Below are positions 1 through 8,036 of a stretch of DNA of 64,000 bases, one piece after another. The notes under the pieces are model-generated. The model was not told where the DNA came from. It did not search any database and saw only the letters and a program-made list of their open reading frames with translations. Source of the stretch: Fusibacter sp. A1 (GTDB lineage: Bacteria; Bacillota; Clostridia; Peptostreptococcales; Acidaminobacteraceae). Every line of letters starts with the position of its first letter. The stretch's first letter is position 1. The stretch spans positions 310,001 through 374,000 of the forward strand of contig NZ_QQWI01000003.1 of assembly GCF_004125825.1 (NCBI RefSeq), written 5' to 3'. The position numbers and the translations under genes are program-made.

Positions 1-1
1 C

Positions 2-67
2 GATCAACACGAGATGTATCCAATCATAAAGGAGGCGATTCTTCATTATGTTCGAAGCACTAGCTGA
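2..67 (+). CDS. possible 3' end of an upstream gene (ArsR-like?), partial
   Basis: An open frame enters from the left edge and stops at TGA 65-67. Its last residues read HEMYPIIKEAILHYVRSTS, which looks like a genuine helical C-terminus. It overlaps the permease start at 48 by 20 bases, an overlap typical of translationally coupled genes. Permeases of this family often follow an ArsR-type repressor, so a regulator tail is an attractive guess, but too little is present to prove coding or family. It may be chance. Confidence 0.3.
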   Translation, partial: DQHEMYPIIKEAILHYVRSTS

Positions 68-1007
68 TTATCTGATCATCGACCTCCTGAAGATCGAACC
101 GGGTTTTCTTAGGGAGGCACTCCACTTTTTCGTTTATGACACGACAAAAATACTGTTCCTGCTTACTGTCATGGTTTTCATCATATCCTTCATCCGAAGT
201 TTTGTCCAAGTGGAGCGTGTGAAAGAGCTGCTCAATAAGCAAGGCGGGTGGTATGGATACCTTATGTCGGCAACACTTGGCGTATTCAGTCCCTTCTGTT
301 CGTGTTCGACAGTGCCTATCTTCATAGGTTTTGTGGAAGGCGGCATTCCGCTTGGCATGACGTTCACCTTCCTGCTTACAAGTCCGATAGTGAATGAAAT
401 CGCCCTATCCTTCCTTCTGATCACCTTCGGTTGGAAAATCGCACTGATCTATACCCTATCGGGAATGGTCATTGGTATCGTCAGCGGTATCATCATCGAA
501 AAACTTGACCTTTACCACCATGTGGCACCTTATATTTTTGAAATGAACCTCCCTGAGGGACAAGTGCAGGAAAGGACCTTGAAGGACCGACTCGAATTCG
601 CGGTTCAGAACGTCTTCGATATCATAAAACGCGTGTGGCTCTTTGTCGTCATCGGTATCGCACTCGGTGCGCTCATGCACGCGCAGGTCCCGGCAGACTG
701 GTTCGTAAAGTATGCAAGCGCCAGCAATCCATTTGCAGTTTTCGTGGCCGTCGCAGGAGGGATTCCTCTTTACAGCAACTCCATCGGAATCATTCCTGTT
801 GTTGAGGTGGCTATCAACAAAGGCGTCGGTCTCGGTACGGCACTAAGCTTTATGATGAGCGTCGTGGCACTGTCCTTACCAGAAATGATCCTACTTAAAA
901 AGGTGATCAGCACAAAACTCATCGCGATTTTTGTCGGCATCACAGGATTCGGAATCCTACTTACAGGCTACCTATTCAACGCACTGACCTTATCAGGCAT
1001 ACTTTAA
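48..1007 (+). CDS. YraQ/ArsP-family (DUF318) inner-membrane permease
   Basis: A 319-residue polytopic membrane protein with about eight hydrophobic segments. The signature SPFCSCSTVPIF at residues 81-92, with three clustered cysteines, is the hallmark of the YraQ/DUF318 permease family, which includes the organoarsenical efflux permease ArsP. A second conserved block (GGIPLYSNSIGIIPVVE) lies in the C-terminal half. The start has a GGAGG at 31-35. The next gene, 9 bases downstream, is a CxxC mini-thioredoxin, a pairing common for this family and suggesting metal, metalloid or thiol chemistry at the membrane. The family is secure; the substrate (trivalent organoarsenical, another metalloid or something else) cannot be read from sequence. 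Confidence 0.85.
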   Translation: MFEALADYLIIDLLKIEPGFLREALHFFVYDTTKILFLLTVMVFIISFIRSFVQVERVKELLNKQGGWYGYLMSATLGVFSPFCSCSTVPIFIGFVEGGIPLGMTFTFLLTSPIVNEIALSFLLITFGWKIALIYTLSGMVIGIVSGIIIEKLDLYHHVAPYIFEMNLPEGQVQERTLKDRLEFAVQNVFDIIKRVWLFVVIGIALGALMHAQVPADWFVKYASASNPFAVFVAVAGGIPLYSNSIGIIPVVEVAINKGVGLGTALSFMMSVVALSLPEMILLKKVISTKLIAIFVGITGFGILLTGYLFNALTLSGIL

Positions 1008-1016
1008 AGGAGACAT

Positions 1017-1262
1017 ATGATGAGAAAACTATCCGTACTCGGCTCAGGCTGTAAAAAATGCAACGATCTTGAAGCTAGCGTCAAGAACATAGCCGCTGCA
1101 AAACAGTGGGATGTTGAAATTGAAAAGATCACAGATTACCCGACGATTCTCGGTATGGGTGTTATTAAAACACCAGCCCTTGCGCTCGATGGGAAAATCC
1201 TCTTCAGCGGCCTCCTACCGTCTGAAAAGAAACTTGAGAAACTGCTTGAGAAGCACTTTTAG
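1017..1262 (+). CDS. small thioredoxin-like redox disulfide protein
   Basis: An 81-residue thioredoxin-fold protein of the 'small redox-active disulfide protein' type. The active site GSGCKKC (C12, C15) sits at the end of the first strand and a cis-proline segment, IKTPAL, lies near residue 53. It probably acts in the cytosol as a thiol carrier for the permease encoded just upstream, with which it shares an operon. ATG codons at 1017 and 1020 are adjacent; AAAGGAG at 1006-1012 suits the second slightly better, so the true N-terminus may be one residue shorter. A strong hairpin terminator follows. Confidence 0.85.
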   Translation: MMRKLSVLGSGCKKCNDLEASVKNIAAAKQWDVEIEKITDYPTILGMGVIKTPALALDGKILFSGLLPSEKKLEKLLEKHF

Positions 1263-1280
1263 CATAAGACACTATAAAAA

Positions 1281-1304
1281 AACTCCTTCACGTGTGAAGG
1301 AGTT
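1281..1304. terminator. bidirectional terminator between thioredoxin and mgsA
   Basis: A perfect 10-bp stem (AACTCCTTCA with TGAAGGAGTT) and a CGTG loop, followed by T-runs in both directions. It ends the permease-thioredoxin operon on the plus strand and the lipoprotein-mgsA operon on the minus strand. Confidence 0.9.
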
Positions 1305-1308
1305 TTTC

Positions 1309-1671
1309 TTATTTAAAGGATTCTATCAAGCGATGCGCTGTTTTTGTGTTGGTCGCAAGTGGAATATTGTGAACATCGCAGATTCTCAAGAGGGCCAGAA
1401 TGTCTGGTTCATGCGGCTGGGCAGTCAAGGGATCTCTTAAAAAGATAATCAGATCCAACTGTTCTGTGGCAGCAAGAGCACCGATCTGCTGGTCTCCACC
1501 TATAGGTCCTGACAAGAGCCTGTTCACTTCAAGTCCTGTCGCTTCTTGAATTCTTAAGCCGGTTGTACCAGTCGTATAGATCTTACAGCCGCTTAAAAAA
1601 TCTGTATGGTCTATGACAAACTGGACCATCTCATCCTTCTTCTTATCATGTGCAACGAGTGCGATGTTCAT
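1309..1671 (-). CDS. mgsA: methylglyoxal synthase
   Basis: A 120-residue cytosolic enzyme that converts dihydroxyacetone phosphate to methylglyoxal and phosphate, bypassing lower glycolysis under phosphate limitation. Visible family features are LVAHDKKK (H8), the phosphate-binding TTGTTG segment near residue 34, [11 protein letters not shown] with the catalytic aspartate D60, and [14 protein letters not shown] (D80, H87). Its length matches the family. Its AAGGAG ribosome binding site is formed by the last codons of the upstream lipoprotein gene, whose stop abuts this ATG, so the two are co-translated. Confidence 0.95.
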   Translation of the reverse strand: MNIALVAHDKKKDEMVQFVIDHTDFLSGCKIYTTGTTGLRIQEATGLEVNRLLSGPIGGDQQIGALAATEQLDLIIFLRDPLTAQPHEPDILALLRICDVHNIPLATNTKTAHRLIESFK

Positions 1672-2169
1672 CTAATTCTCCTTGAGTTTTAAGGTTGTGA
1701 TCATTGCTTTGACTTTCGCTTCCTCTTCTTTTGTAAAATCCTCGCCGTTGATGAACAGAATGGTATACACTGTCGTTCCCGCGTTAAACTTATAGTAGAA
1801 CATCATTCCTGCCAGCTGGCTGTCGTCAAGCAGCGCTCCATAGACTTTGCCGAACCCTTCAATATCAAGGATCTCAGTTCGTTCCACATGAATTTCATCC
1901 ACCTGTGTGAGTTCCTCTTCAAGCACGGATTCATCGACCACATACGCCGCGTTCTCTTCACTTACAATTCTGATCTGCTTTCCGTCCGCCTTTTCATACG
2001 TTGTCATATGAAAGTTTTCAATGACCTCGTCATCCTTTAGTTCGTAGGCCTTCTCCATATTGAAGTTGATGTCACCTAGTGATGATGTGATGGTCTGATA
2101 CTCGATGCTGTCTTTCTGACATCCGGCTAACAGCAATACTAAGATTAAAGCTCCAATTAACTTTTTCAT
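1672..2169 (-). CDS. lipoprotein of unknown function
   Basis: About 165 residues, starting MKKLIGALILVLLLAGC with a clear signal peptide and lipobox LLAGC (lipidated Cys17), so it should be anchored to the outer face of the membrane. The longer frame begins at GTG 2178, but AAGGGG lies 8 bases before the ATG at 2169, which I take as the start. The mature part is acidic, without a recognised domain; the pattern (YELKDDEVIENFHM, then an extended beta region) resembles surface lipoproteins of unknown role. It abuts mgsA, which probably reflects transcription rather than shared function. Confidence 0.75.
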   Translation of the reverse strand: MKKLIGALILVLLLAGCQKDSIEYQTITSSLGDINFNMEKAYELKDDEVIENFHMTTYEKADGKQIRIVSEENAAYVVDESVLEEELTQVDEIHVERTEILDIEGFGKVYGALLDDSQLAGMMFYYKFNAGTTVYTILFINGEDFTKEEEAKVKAMITTLKLKEN

Positions 2170-2225
2170 ATATGTCACCCCTTACTATTATCATACTAAA
2201 ATATGGTTACAAGGTCGACATAAAT

Positions 2226-3224
2226 TTAGCCTCTCGGAATAAAACCTGTCTTCTTGTAGACTTTTCTCAAGGTTTTTCTTGCAAGATCCTGGGCTCTGTT
2301 GGCTCCATCCGTATAGACTTCCTTCAGGTAGTCCTTATTCTTCATCAGTTCATCATAACGGTCGCGGGTGGGTCTTAAGGACTCGATGATCACTTCTGCG
2401 ACTTCGGTCTTGAACTCTCCGTAACCTTTGCCTTCGAATCGACTGACGATGTCTTCCATTTTCTCGTCAGAAAGCGCGGAATAGATGGATAGCAAATTCT
2501 TAATACCAGGCTGATCATCGCTGACTTGAACGATACCGACAGAATCTGTGACAGAGCGTTTTAGTTTTCTCATAATGTCATCTGGTGAATCGACGATATA
2601 GATCGAAGCGTTGTCATTGTCATCCGATTTCGCCATCTTATTTTGAGGTTCCTGAAGACTCATGATGCGCGCACCCACTTTTGGATTGTATACCTCAGGT
2701 ACGACAAAAGTCTCTGAGTAACGGTTGTTGAACCTGATTGCGATATCCCTCGCAAGCTCAAGGTGCTGTTTCTGATCGTCGCCGACAGGTACGACATCCG
2801 TCTGATACAAGAGGATATCTGCAGCCATGAGCGTAGGATACGTGAACAGACCCGCATTCAGATTTTCAACATTTTTTTTCGATTTATCCTTGTACTGCGT
2901 CATTCTGCTCAGTTCACCCATGTAGGTCATACAATTGAGCACCCAGGCAAGTTCGGCATGTTCTGGAACATGCGATTGGATGAACAAGGTGTTTTCCTTG
3001 GGGTCAAGGCCGCATGCGATGTACTGGGCAAGGCTCTCGAGTGTAAGTTTTCTAAGCATTGCCGGTTCTTGTCTTTCTGTAATCGCGTGCATATCCACCA
3101 CGCAGTAAATGGCGTCAAAATCTTCCTGCATCTTCACCCAGTTGTTGATCGCTCCAATATAGTTGCCCAGGGTCAATCTACCCGATGGTTTTATGCCGCT
3201 GAAAATCCTTTTTTTAGCTTCCAT
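2226..3224 (-). CDS. trpS: tryptophanyl-tRNA synthetase
   Basis: A 332-residue class I aminoacyl-tRNA synthetase charging tRNA-Trp. The N-terminal FSGIKPSGRLTLGNYIGA contains the TIGN-type variant of the HIGH motif, GDDQKQHLELARDIA is the tryptophan-site signature, and KMAKS is the KMSKS variant. The longest frame starts at 3248, but AAAGGTGAGG precedes the ATG at 3224 (MEAKKRIFSG), which also matches the family N-terminus. It is preceded by a T-box leader with a Trp specifier codon, so expression should rise when uncharged tRNA-Trp accumulates. It appears monocistronic. Confidence 0.96.
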   Translation of the reverse strand: MEAKKRIFSGIKPSGRLTLGNYIGAINNWVKMQEDFDAIYCVVDMHAITERQEPAMLRKLTLESLAQYIACGLDPKENTLFIQSHVPEHAELAWVLNCMTYMGELSRMTQYKDKSKKNVENLNAGLFTYPTLMAADILLYQTDVVPVGDDQKQHLELARDIAIRFNNRYSETFVVPEVYNPKVGARIMSLQEPQNKMAKSDDNDNASIYIVDSPDDIMRKLKRSVTDSVGIVQVSDDQPGIKNLLSIYSALSDEKMEDIVSRFEGKGYGEFKTEVAEVIIESLRPTRDRYDELMKNKDYLKEVYTDGANRAQDLARKTLRKVYKKTGFIPRG

Positions 3225-3255
3225 GTCATCCTCACCTTTCGTATCCATTCAAAAA

Positions 3256-3486
3256 ACAAAAAACCTTCCGTCCCGTAATGAGACGAAAGGTTCAACTTCC
3301 GTGGTACCACTCAAATTGGTCGATAGACCCACTCAAAAGCTTTAACGCAGCCATACGTCGTAAGCTACTAAATTCACCCACGCACTCCTGAGTCCATTCC
3401 AATTGGCGCATTACCAGTTCACACCACCCACTGGCTCTCTTAAAACACTACCGACTGTACTACTCTCAATCATCGTTTTACTTATT
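3256..3486 (-). promoter_or_regulatory. T-box riboswitch, Trp specifier, controlling trpS
   Basis: Read on the minus strand, the leader has the canonical order: GAGAGTAGTA near its 5' end, an AGAGAGCC...GGTG distal stem-loop region, the specifier TGG (complement of 3394-3396, in AATGGACTC), the T-box GTGGTACCACGG (near 3300-3311), and a rho-independent terminator hairpin (3262-3292) followed by T-runs. The T-box bulge reads UGGU, which would pair with an ACCA tRNA end; bacterial tRNA-Trp usually has a G discriminator, giving a G-U wobble. Family and specifier are clear; exact ends are estimates. Confidence 0.93.
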
Positions 3487-3492
3487 GAAAGA

Positions 3493-3521
3493 ATTGTACA
3501 CCCAAGCGTTCTTAATGTCAA
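3493..3521 (-). promoter_or_regulatory. sigma-A promoter of trpS
   Basis: On the minus strand, TTGACA (3516-3521), a 17-bp spacer, then TACAAT (3493-3498). It is near-consensus and correctly placed just upstream of the T-box leader. Confidence 0.85.
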
Positions 3522-3541
3522 GATGAGAGATTTAGGACCGC

Positions 3542-4972
3542 TTATAGGTCAAAGTACAACTCATACTCCTTTGGATGAGGCATGTTGTTGACTTGAGCCG
3601 CATCTTTTCTAATCGATTTTAAAATATCCCTGATCAGCGCTTCTGTGAACACATCTCCCTTCAAGAGGAAGTCATAGTCGGCTTCAAGCGCATCCGCAGC
3701 TTCTGAAAGCGAAGTAGGAAGTCCCTTGATTTTAGCCTTTTCCTCATCCGGCAGATCGAAGATGTTCACATCATACGGACCGTATTCGTTTTCAACAGGA
3801 TCGATCTTGTTTTCGATACCGTCAAGCATGGCCATGAGTAGCGCGGCATTTGCAAAATAAGGGTTGCAGGTGGCATCGGATGATCTGAATTCGAATCGTT
3901 TTTCATGCGGTTTATTGGCATAGCCCGGTATTCTGATCACGGCACTTCTGTTGGCGGTCGCAAAACAGATGCTGACTGGCGCTTCATAGCCTGGAACCAG
4001 TCGTTTGTACGAGTTGGTGCTAGGATTTGTGATTCCAAGCAGGGCTGGCGCGTGTTTCAAAAGACCCCCGATGGCATAAAGAGCTGTCTGAGAAAGTCCT
4101 GAATACCCGTTCTCGTCATAGAAGACAGGCTCGCCTTCCTTAAAGAGATGCATATGCACGTGCATGCCGTTTCCAGCTTCTTTATAAAAAGGCTTAGGCA
4201 TGAACGTTACCGTCTTGCCGGCTCTGATCGCAGCGTTTTTCACTACGTATTTAAGGAGCATGGAACGGTCTGCCATCTTAAAGCTGTCCCCGAAGCTCAG
4301 CTCGATTTCAAGCTGACCAGGACCGCCCACCTCTGGGTGATGGTATTTTACAGGCACATCCAACTCCTCGAGAAGCAGCGCCATTTCGTTTCTTAAGTCA
4401 TAGTTCACATCATAAGGTAGATCCACATGATATCCGCCCTTGTGACGCACCTTGTAACCTAGGTTTTTAGTCTCTCCTTGCCCTGTGTTCCACTCCGCCT
4501 GTTCCGCATCAAGGTCGATGCAAGTAAAGTGGGGGGTAATCTGGTAAGAGAAATGATCCAGGATATGAAACTCGAACTCAGGACCAAAACTTGAAGTGTC
4601 GGCGATTCCGGTCTTTTTCATATAGCCTTCTGCTTTTTCGGAGATGAATCTAGGGTCGCCTTCGAATCTGTGAATGCCACCGGCTAAATTGTATATATTG
4701 GATACAAATACGAGTGTCTTCTCTTTAGTGAACGGATCGATAAATCCCGTGCTTAGATCAGGAATAAATACCATGTCCGATTTTTCAACAGTCTTAAAAC
4801 CATAGCTAGAACCGTCAAACCCGATTCCGCTGTTCATCACCCCTTCATCCATTTTTTGAGAAAGTATCGTCAGATGATGCCACCTTCCGGCCAGGTCTAC
4901 TACTTTAAAATCAACAAGTTTAACTTCTTGTTCTTTGATAAATGCTTGGACTTCCTGTAAGTTCTTAAACAC
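3542..4972 (-). CDS. glnA: glutamine synthetase, type I
   Basis: A 476-residue cytosolic enzyme condensing glutamate and ammonia at the cost of ATP. The beta-grasp N-domain (DFKVVDLAGRWHH, DGSSYGF) is followed by the catalytic domain with FGPEFEFHI, GNGMHVHMHL, NPSTNSYKRLVPGYEAP and NRSAVIRIPGY. The segment that in GSI-beta enzymes carries the adenylylated tyrosine (NLYDLPP) reads NIFDLPDEE, so adenylylation is unlikely. The gene lies 15 bases downstream of an Lrp/AsnC-type regulator and is probably co-transcribed with it, an arrangement unlike the usual glnR-glnA pair. No GlnR-type box was noticed. Confidence 0.95.
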   Translation of the reverse strand: MFKNLQEVQAFIKEQEVKLVDFKVVDLAGRWHHLTILSQKMDEGVMNSGIGFDGSSYGFKTVEKSDMVFIPDLSTGFIDPFTKEKTLVFVSNIYNLAGGIHRFEGDPRFISEKAEGYMKKTGIADTSSFGPEFEFHILDHFSYQITPHFTCIDLDAEQAEWNTGQGETKNLGYKVRHKGGYHVDLPYDVNYDLRNEMALLLEELDVPVKYHHPEVGGPGQLEIELSFGDSFKMADRSMLLKYVVKNAAIRAGKTVTFMPKPFYKEAGNGMHVHMHLFKEGEPVFYDENGYSGLSQTALYAIGGLLKHAPALLGITNPSTNSYKRLVPGYEAPVSICFATANRSAVIRIPGYANKPHEKRFEFRSSDATCNPYFANAALLMAMLDGIENKIDPVENEYGPYDVNIFDLPDEEKAKIKGLPTSLSEAADALEADYDFLLKGDVFTEALIRDILKSIRKDAAQVNNMPHPKEYELYFDL

Positions 4973-4986
4973 GTCTTATCCCCCTG

Positions 4987-5427
4987 TTATTCAGAGATAG
5001 GCACCTGCCCATTCTCCTTAAGCGTTGATAACGCCAAATACGTGTATGTATTGCGCGCATAATCGTTTATACCGTCTACAAGGTGTTCCAAATGGTCTGC
5101 ATCTTTCACCATTACTTTTATCAAAAAGCAAGTGTTTCCAGTCACTTTATGGCATTCTGTCACTTCTGGAAGAGCGGTAAGCCTATCACCCATTTCTTTG
5201 ATGCCTATGTCACCGACAGGAATCGTGATAAAAGCAGTCAATCCGTATCCGACAGCCTTCTGGTTGATGATCGCCGCATAACTCTCTATCACGCCTTCAT
5301 CCTCTAGCTTTTTCACACGCTCTTTTGTAGCAGTCGTCGATAACCCGATTTTTCTACCCAGTTCAGCTGTCGAAATTCGACCGTCTCTCTGTAGGAGCGA
5401 AAGTATTTGTAAATCAAATTGGTCCAT
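4987..5427 (-). CDS. Lrp/AsnC-family transcriptional regulator
   Basis: About 146 residues: an N-terminal winged helix-turn-helix (FDLQILSLLQRDGRISTAELGRKIGLSTTATKERVKKLEDEGVI; positions about 3-47) and a C-terminal RAM/AsnC ligand-binding domain ending with VTGNTCFLIKVMVKDADHLEHLV. The start at 5427 is chosen because GGAGG lies 8 bases upstream; the longer frame to 5475 has none. Such proteins sense amino acids as octamers or dimers. Its tight linkage to glnA suggests that it adjusts glutamine synthesis, and an AT-rich palindrome upstream may be its own operator. The effector is unknown. Confidence 0.9.
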   Translation of the reverse strand: MDQFDLQILSLLQRDGRISTAELGRKIGLSTTATKERVKKLEDEGVIESYAAIINQKAVGYGLTAFITIPVGDIGIKEMGDRLTALPEVTECHKVTGNTCFLIKVMVKDADHLEHLVDGINDYARNTYTYLALSTLKENGQVPISE

Positions 5428-5495
5428 TTGGTCTTCCTCCATTTTCATTTTAATCTTAATCTTCTGATTATTCAAGCTATTTCAGTTGAATGAAC

Positions 5496-5517
5496 ACTAT
5501 ATAAATTATTTTATAGT
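5496..5517. promoter_or_regulatory. AT-rich palindrome upstream of lrp-glnA
   Basis: ACTATA (5496-5501) and TATAGT (5512-5517) form an inverted repeat around an A/T core, overlapping a TATAAA-like -10 on the minus strand. Its position and AT-richness suit an Lrp-type autoregulatory operator. This is inference only. Confidence 0.4.
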
Positions 5518-5614
5518 TAAATCGCTTATTGACACCGTTTTCATTCAGTTAATAGAACTTATGTGGTCTTTCGATGCGCCTGTGCTGCTAATCTCCATTA
5601 TACTACTAACATAT

Positions 5615-5622
5615 GCTATAAT
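5615..5622 (+). promoter_or_regulatory. extended -10 of the rnhA promoter
   Basis: TGCTATAAT (TG at 5614-5615, TATAAT 5617-5622) lies 30 bases before the rnhA start. The -35 region is poor, as is common for extended -10 promoters. Confidence 0.6.
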
Positions 5623-5651
5623 AAGGCATGAATCAACAGGAGGAAGTAAGA

Positions 5652-6188
5652 ATGATCAATATTTATTGCGATGGAGGCTGCTCCGGTAATCAATCCGATA
5701 CCAATATCGGCGGATGGGGAGCCGTCCTTGAGTACAAGGGAACCGTCAAGGAGCTTAAAGGTGGGGAGCTCAACACCACCAATAACCGTATGGAGATGAC
5801 CGCCTTGATTGAAGCACTTAAGTCGATAAAGAATACAGACATGAATGTAAGCGTCTATTCAGACAGTGCCTACATCATCAACTGTTTCCACCAGAAATGG
5901 TATGTGAACTGGCAAAGAAACGGATGGAAGAACAGTAAGAAGGCACCTGTGGAAAACAAGGATTTATGGGAAGAGATGCTTCTACTTGTCGAAAGGCACC
6001 CGAAAGTGAACTTCTTTAAAGTGAAGGGTCACATCGACATCGACGATACCGCCTCAATAAAAAAATGGCATGCCAAGTTTAAAAAAGATTATGGCTTCGA
6101 CATGCCGATCGAAGCCTACACGCAAGGCATCATCTACAACAATAGGGCGGATGAGCTTGCCAATGAAGCGATGGACGAACTAAGATAA
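5652..6188 (+). CDS. rnhA: ribonuclease HI
   Basis: About 178 residues. It degrades RNA in RNA-DNA hybrids. The metal-binding carboxylates are visible: YCDGGCSGN (first Asp, residue 7), NNRMEMTALIEAL (Glu), YSDSAYI (second Asp) and NNRADELAN (last Asp), with the substrate-binding VKGH stretch. The start is placed at 5652 because AGGAGG lies 8 bases before it; the upstream in-frame ATG at 5628 has no such site. The C-terminal half carries a longer insert (IDIDDTASIKKWHAKF) before the last Asp than the E. coli enzyme. Monocistronic, with its own promoter and terminator. Confidence 0.93.
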   Translation: MINIYCDGGCSGNQSDTNIGGWGAVLEYKGTVKELKGGELNTTNNRMEMTALIEALKSIKNTDMNVSVYSDSAYIINCFHQKWYVNWQRNGWKNSKKAPVENKDLWEEMLLLVERHPKVNFFKVKGHIDIDDTASIKKWHAKFKKDYGFDMPIEAYTQGIIYNNRADELANEAMDELR

Positions 6189-6239
6189 AAGGACATGTGG
6201 CCAGGAAGGTTTAATCTTCCTAGTCGCATGTCCTTTTTT
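6187..6239. terminator. bidirectional hairpin between rnhA and the ABC operon
   Basis: AAAAGGACATG pairs with CATGTCCTTTT around an internal GGAAG...CTTCC hairpin, with T-runs on the plus side. It ends rnhA and probably also the converging ABC operon. Confidence 0.8.
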
Positions 6240-6254
6240 ATCGCATAAAATATA

Positions 6255-8036
6255 TTATGAAACCTGATACTGCTCTGCCTGGGCCTTCCACAAGGTTCGG
6301 TAGTAGATATTGTCTTCCAGTAGCCTTTCATGACGATCAAAGCCTACCACTCTTCCCTCTTTGATCACCAGTACCTTATCCGCTCTTTTTACAGACGCCA
6401 AGCGATGGGTGACGATAATTGCGGTCTTCCCGCCAATAGAATCAAAAAACATATCGTAAAGTCTGGCTTCCTCGATGGGGTCGATCGCAGAGGTCGGTTC
6501 ATCCAGAATGATGATCTGGGATTCCCTGTTCATCGCACGGGCGATTGCCACCCTTTGCCACTGACCGCCTGATAGGTCAGTCCCGCCAAGTTCTTTTGAC
6601 AATAGGGTATCAAGGCCATTTTCCAATGTAGTGGATATGCAATCGATGCCATACCTTTCAAGATGAAGTTCATTGATGTCACTCATCGAAACACCTTTTA
6701 AAGAGCCTAGCTCAAGGTTCTCTTTAAGCGTCATCGGATACCTTGCGTAATTTTGTCCAACTACCGTGACATAGCAGTGGTTATGAATCGACTCTGTCTT
6801 AAGGTCGTTGTGAAGTACTGCACCAGTTGTCGGGAGATAGACTCCGGATAAAAGCTTTGTAAGGGTGGTTTTTCCAGAACCGTTCTCACCGACTACAGCG
6901 ATTTTCTCACCTGCTCTGATTGTCAGACTTACGTTTTCAAGGGCAAATCCATTAGAGTTCGGATAGCTGAATCCGACTTTCTCAAACGTCAATCGGCTTA
7001 TCGCTTCCATACTTTCATCCGATTTGTATCGAATCGGCGTTTTAAAGGCATTCAGCAAATGTGTCACTTGACCCAGGTTCTTTGCGGCACTACCAAATCG
7101 CCAGATCACAAGACTCTCAAAACTTGCAAACATGTCATCGGTTGCAGCGAGTACGGCAGCAAATGCTCCGACACCGATTCTGCCGATTGTCAGCTCATGG
7201 TAGGCAAGCCATAACACGCCGCCATAGCCTATTAGGGTGATCAGTTTTCCAGCAGCCTGAACCTTTGCCGACTTCAGATCGGTATTCCACTTGACTTGCT
7301 TCATGCCCTTTAGCGCATCTTTCATTTTTGCTATAAAGTAGATGGACGCCCCAAGCCCCCTTGTCTCCTTTGCCATACTCTTTTGACAGATCGCGTCCTC
7401 ATAGTGTTTCGCTTTTCTTCTTAAAGGTGAAACCTGATCCTCCAAATGAGCATACTGCCTTACTCTCAGCATCTGGGCTAAGACCACGGGAATAAAGATC
7501 ATGGGGAGCACAAAGGCAAGAACTGGGCTTAAGCTGTACAGATAGATTCCTAAGAAGAGATACTGGGGCAGGTAATATAGAAAGACGTCATTGAGTACGT
7601 TGACATAGCGTATGGCATGTCTGATCCCCTCATATGCCTTTTCGACTTCTTCAAGGAGATGCACATCTTCAAAGTCAAGCGCGTTTCTCTTAAAAGTGAT
7701 TTCATTCAGTTTTTTTGTCAGGTGCTCTTTTGCGATGGTATCGTAGGTTTCACCCAGAAACATGTCAACACCGCTGATCACCTCGTGAAGAACCTTCATG
7801 ACACCTAAAAGCAGTAGGCCGATCATTAACTCCTTAAGACTTGAGGCTCCGCCGGGAAGCTTCGAAACCGTCTCAAACACTTTAGAAAAAACGTAGATGC
7901 CAGCGGCGAACAGTCCTCCATCGATCATGAAAAAGAGATTGGCAAGCCAGAAGCGTCTTGGATTTGCAGCGGCGACCATCTTAAAGAGTCTAAGGGATTT
8001 CTTCACGGATTCCTTTATGGATTTAAGCAATATCAT
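6255..8036 (-). CDS. ABC transporter half-molecule (permease plus ATPase), second of pair
   Basis: 593 residues with an N-terminal six-helix transmembrane domain (about 1-330) and a C-terminal ABC ATPase. Visible motifs are Walker A GENGSGKTT, signature LSGGQWQRVAIARA, Walker B IIILDEPTSAIDP and switch H in VTHRLAS. The start ATG at 8036 overlaps the end of the upstream half-transporter by 14 bases (stop at 8023) and AAAGGAG lies inside that gene, so translation is coupled and a heterodimer is likely. The substrate is unknown; the pair resembles ABCB-type peptide or multidrug exporters of Firmicutes. No precursor peptide or peptidase gene is adjacent. Confidence 0.9.
   Translation of the reverse strand: MILLKSIKESVKKSLRLFKMVAAANPRRFWLANLFFMIDGGLFAAGIYVFSKVFETVSKLPGGASSLKELMIGLLLLGVMKVLHEVISGVDMFLGETYDTIAKEHLTKKLNEITFKRNALDFEDVHLLEEVEKAYEGIRHAIRYVNVLNDVFLYYLPQYLFLGIYLYSLSPVLAFVLPMIFIPVVLAQMLRVRQYAHLEDQVSPLRRKAKHYEDAICQKSMAKETRGLGASIYFIAKMKDALKGMKQVKWNTDLKSAKVQAAGKLITLIGYGGVLWLAYHELTIGRIGVGAFAAVLAATDDMFASFESLVIWRFGSAAKNLGQVTHLLNAFKTPIRYKSDESMEAISRLTFEKVGFSYPNSNGFALENVSLTIRAGEKIAVVGENGSGKTTLTKLLSGVYLPTTGAVLHNDLKTESIHNHCYVTVVGQNYARYPMTLKENLELGSLKGVSMSDINELHLERYGIDCISTTLENGLDTLLSKELGGTDLSGGQWQRVAIARAMNRESQIIILDEPTSAIDPIEEARLYDMFFDSIGGKTAIIVTHRLASVKRADKVLVIKEGRVVGFDRHERLLEDNIYYRTLWKAQAEQYQVS

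Noticed and set aside
5486..5689. Open frame upstream of rnhA on the plus strand
   Set aside because: It crosses the AT-rich palindrome and the rnhA promoter, lacks a ribosome binding site and has a nondescript hydrophobic product.
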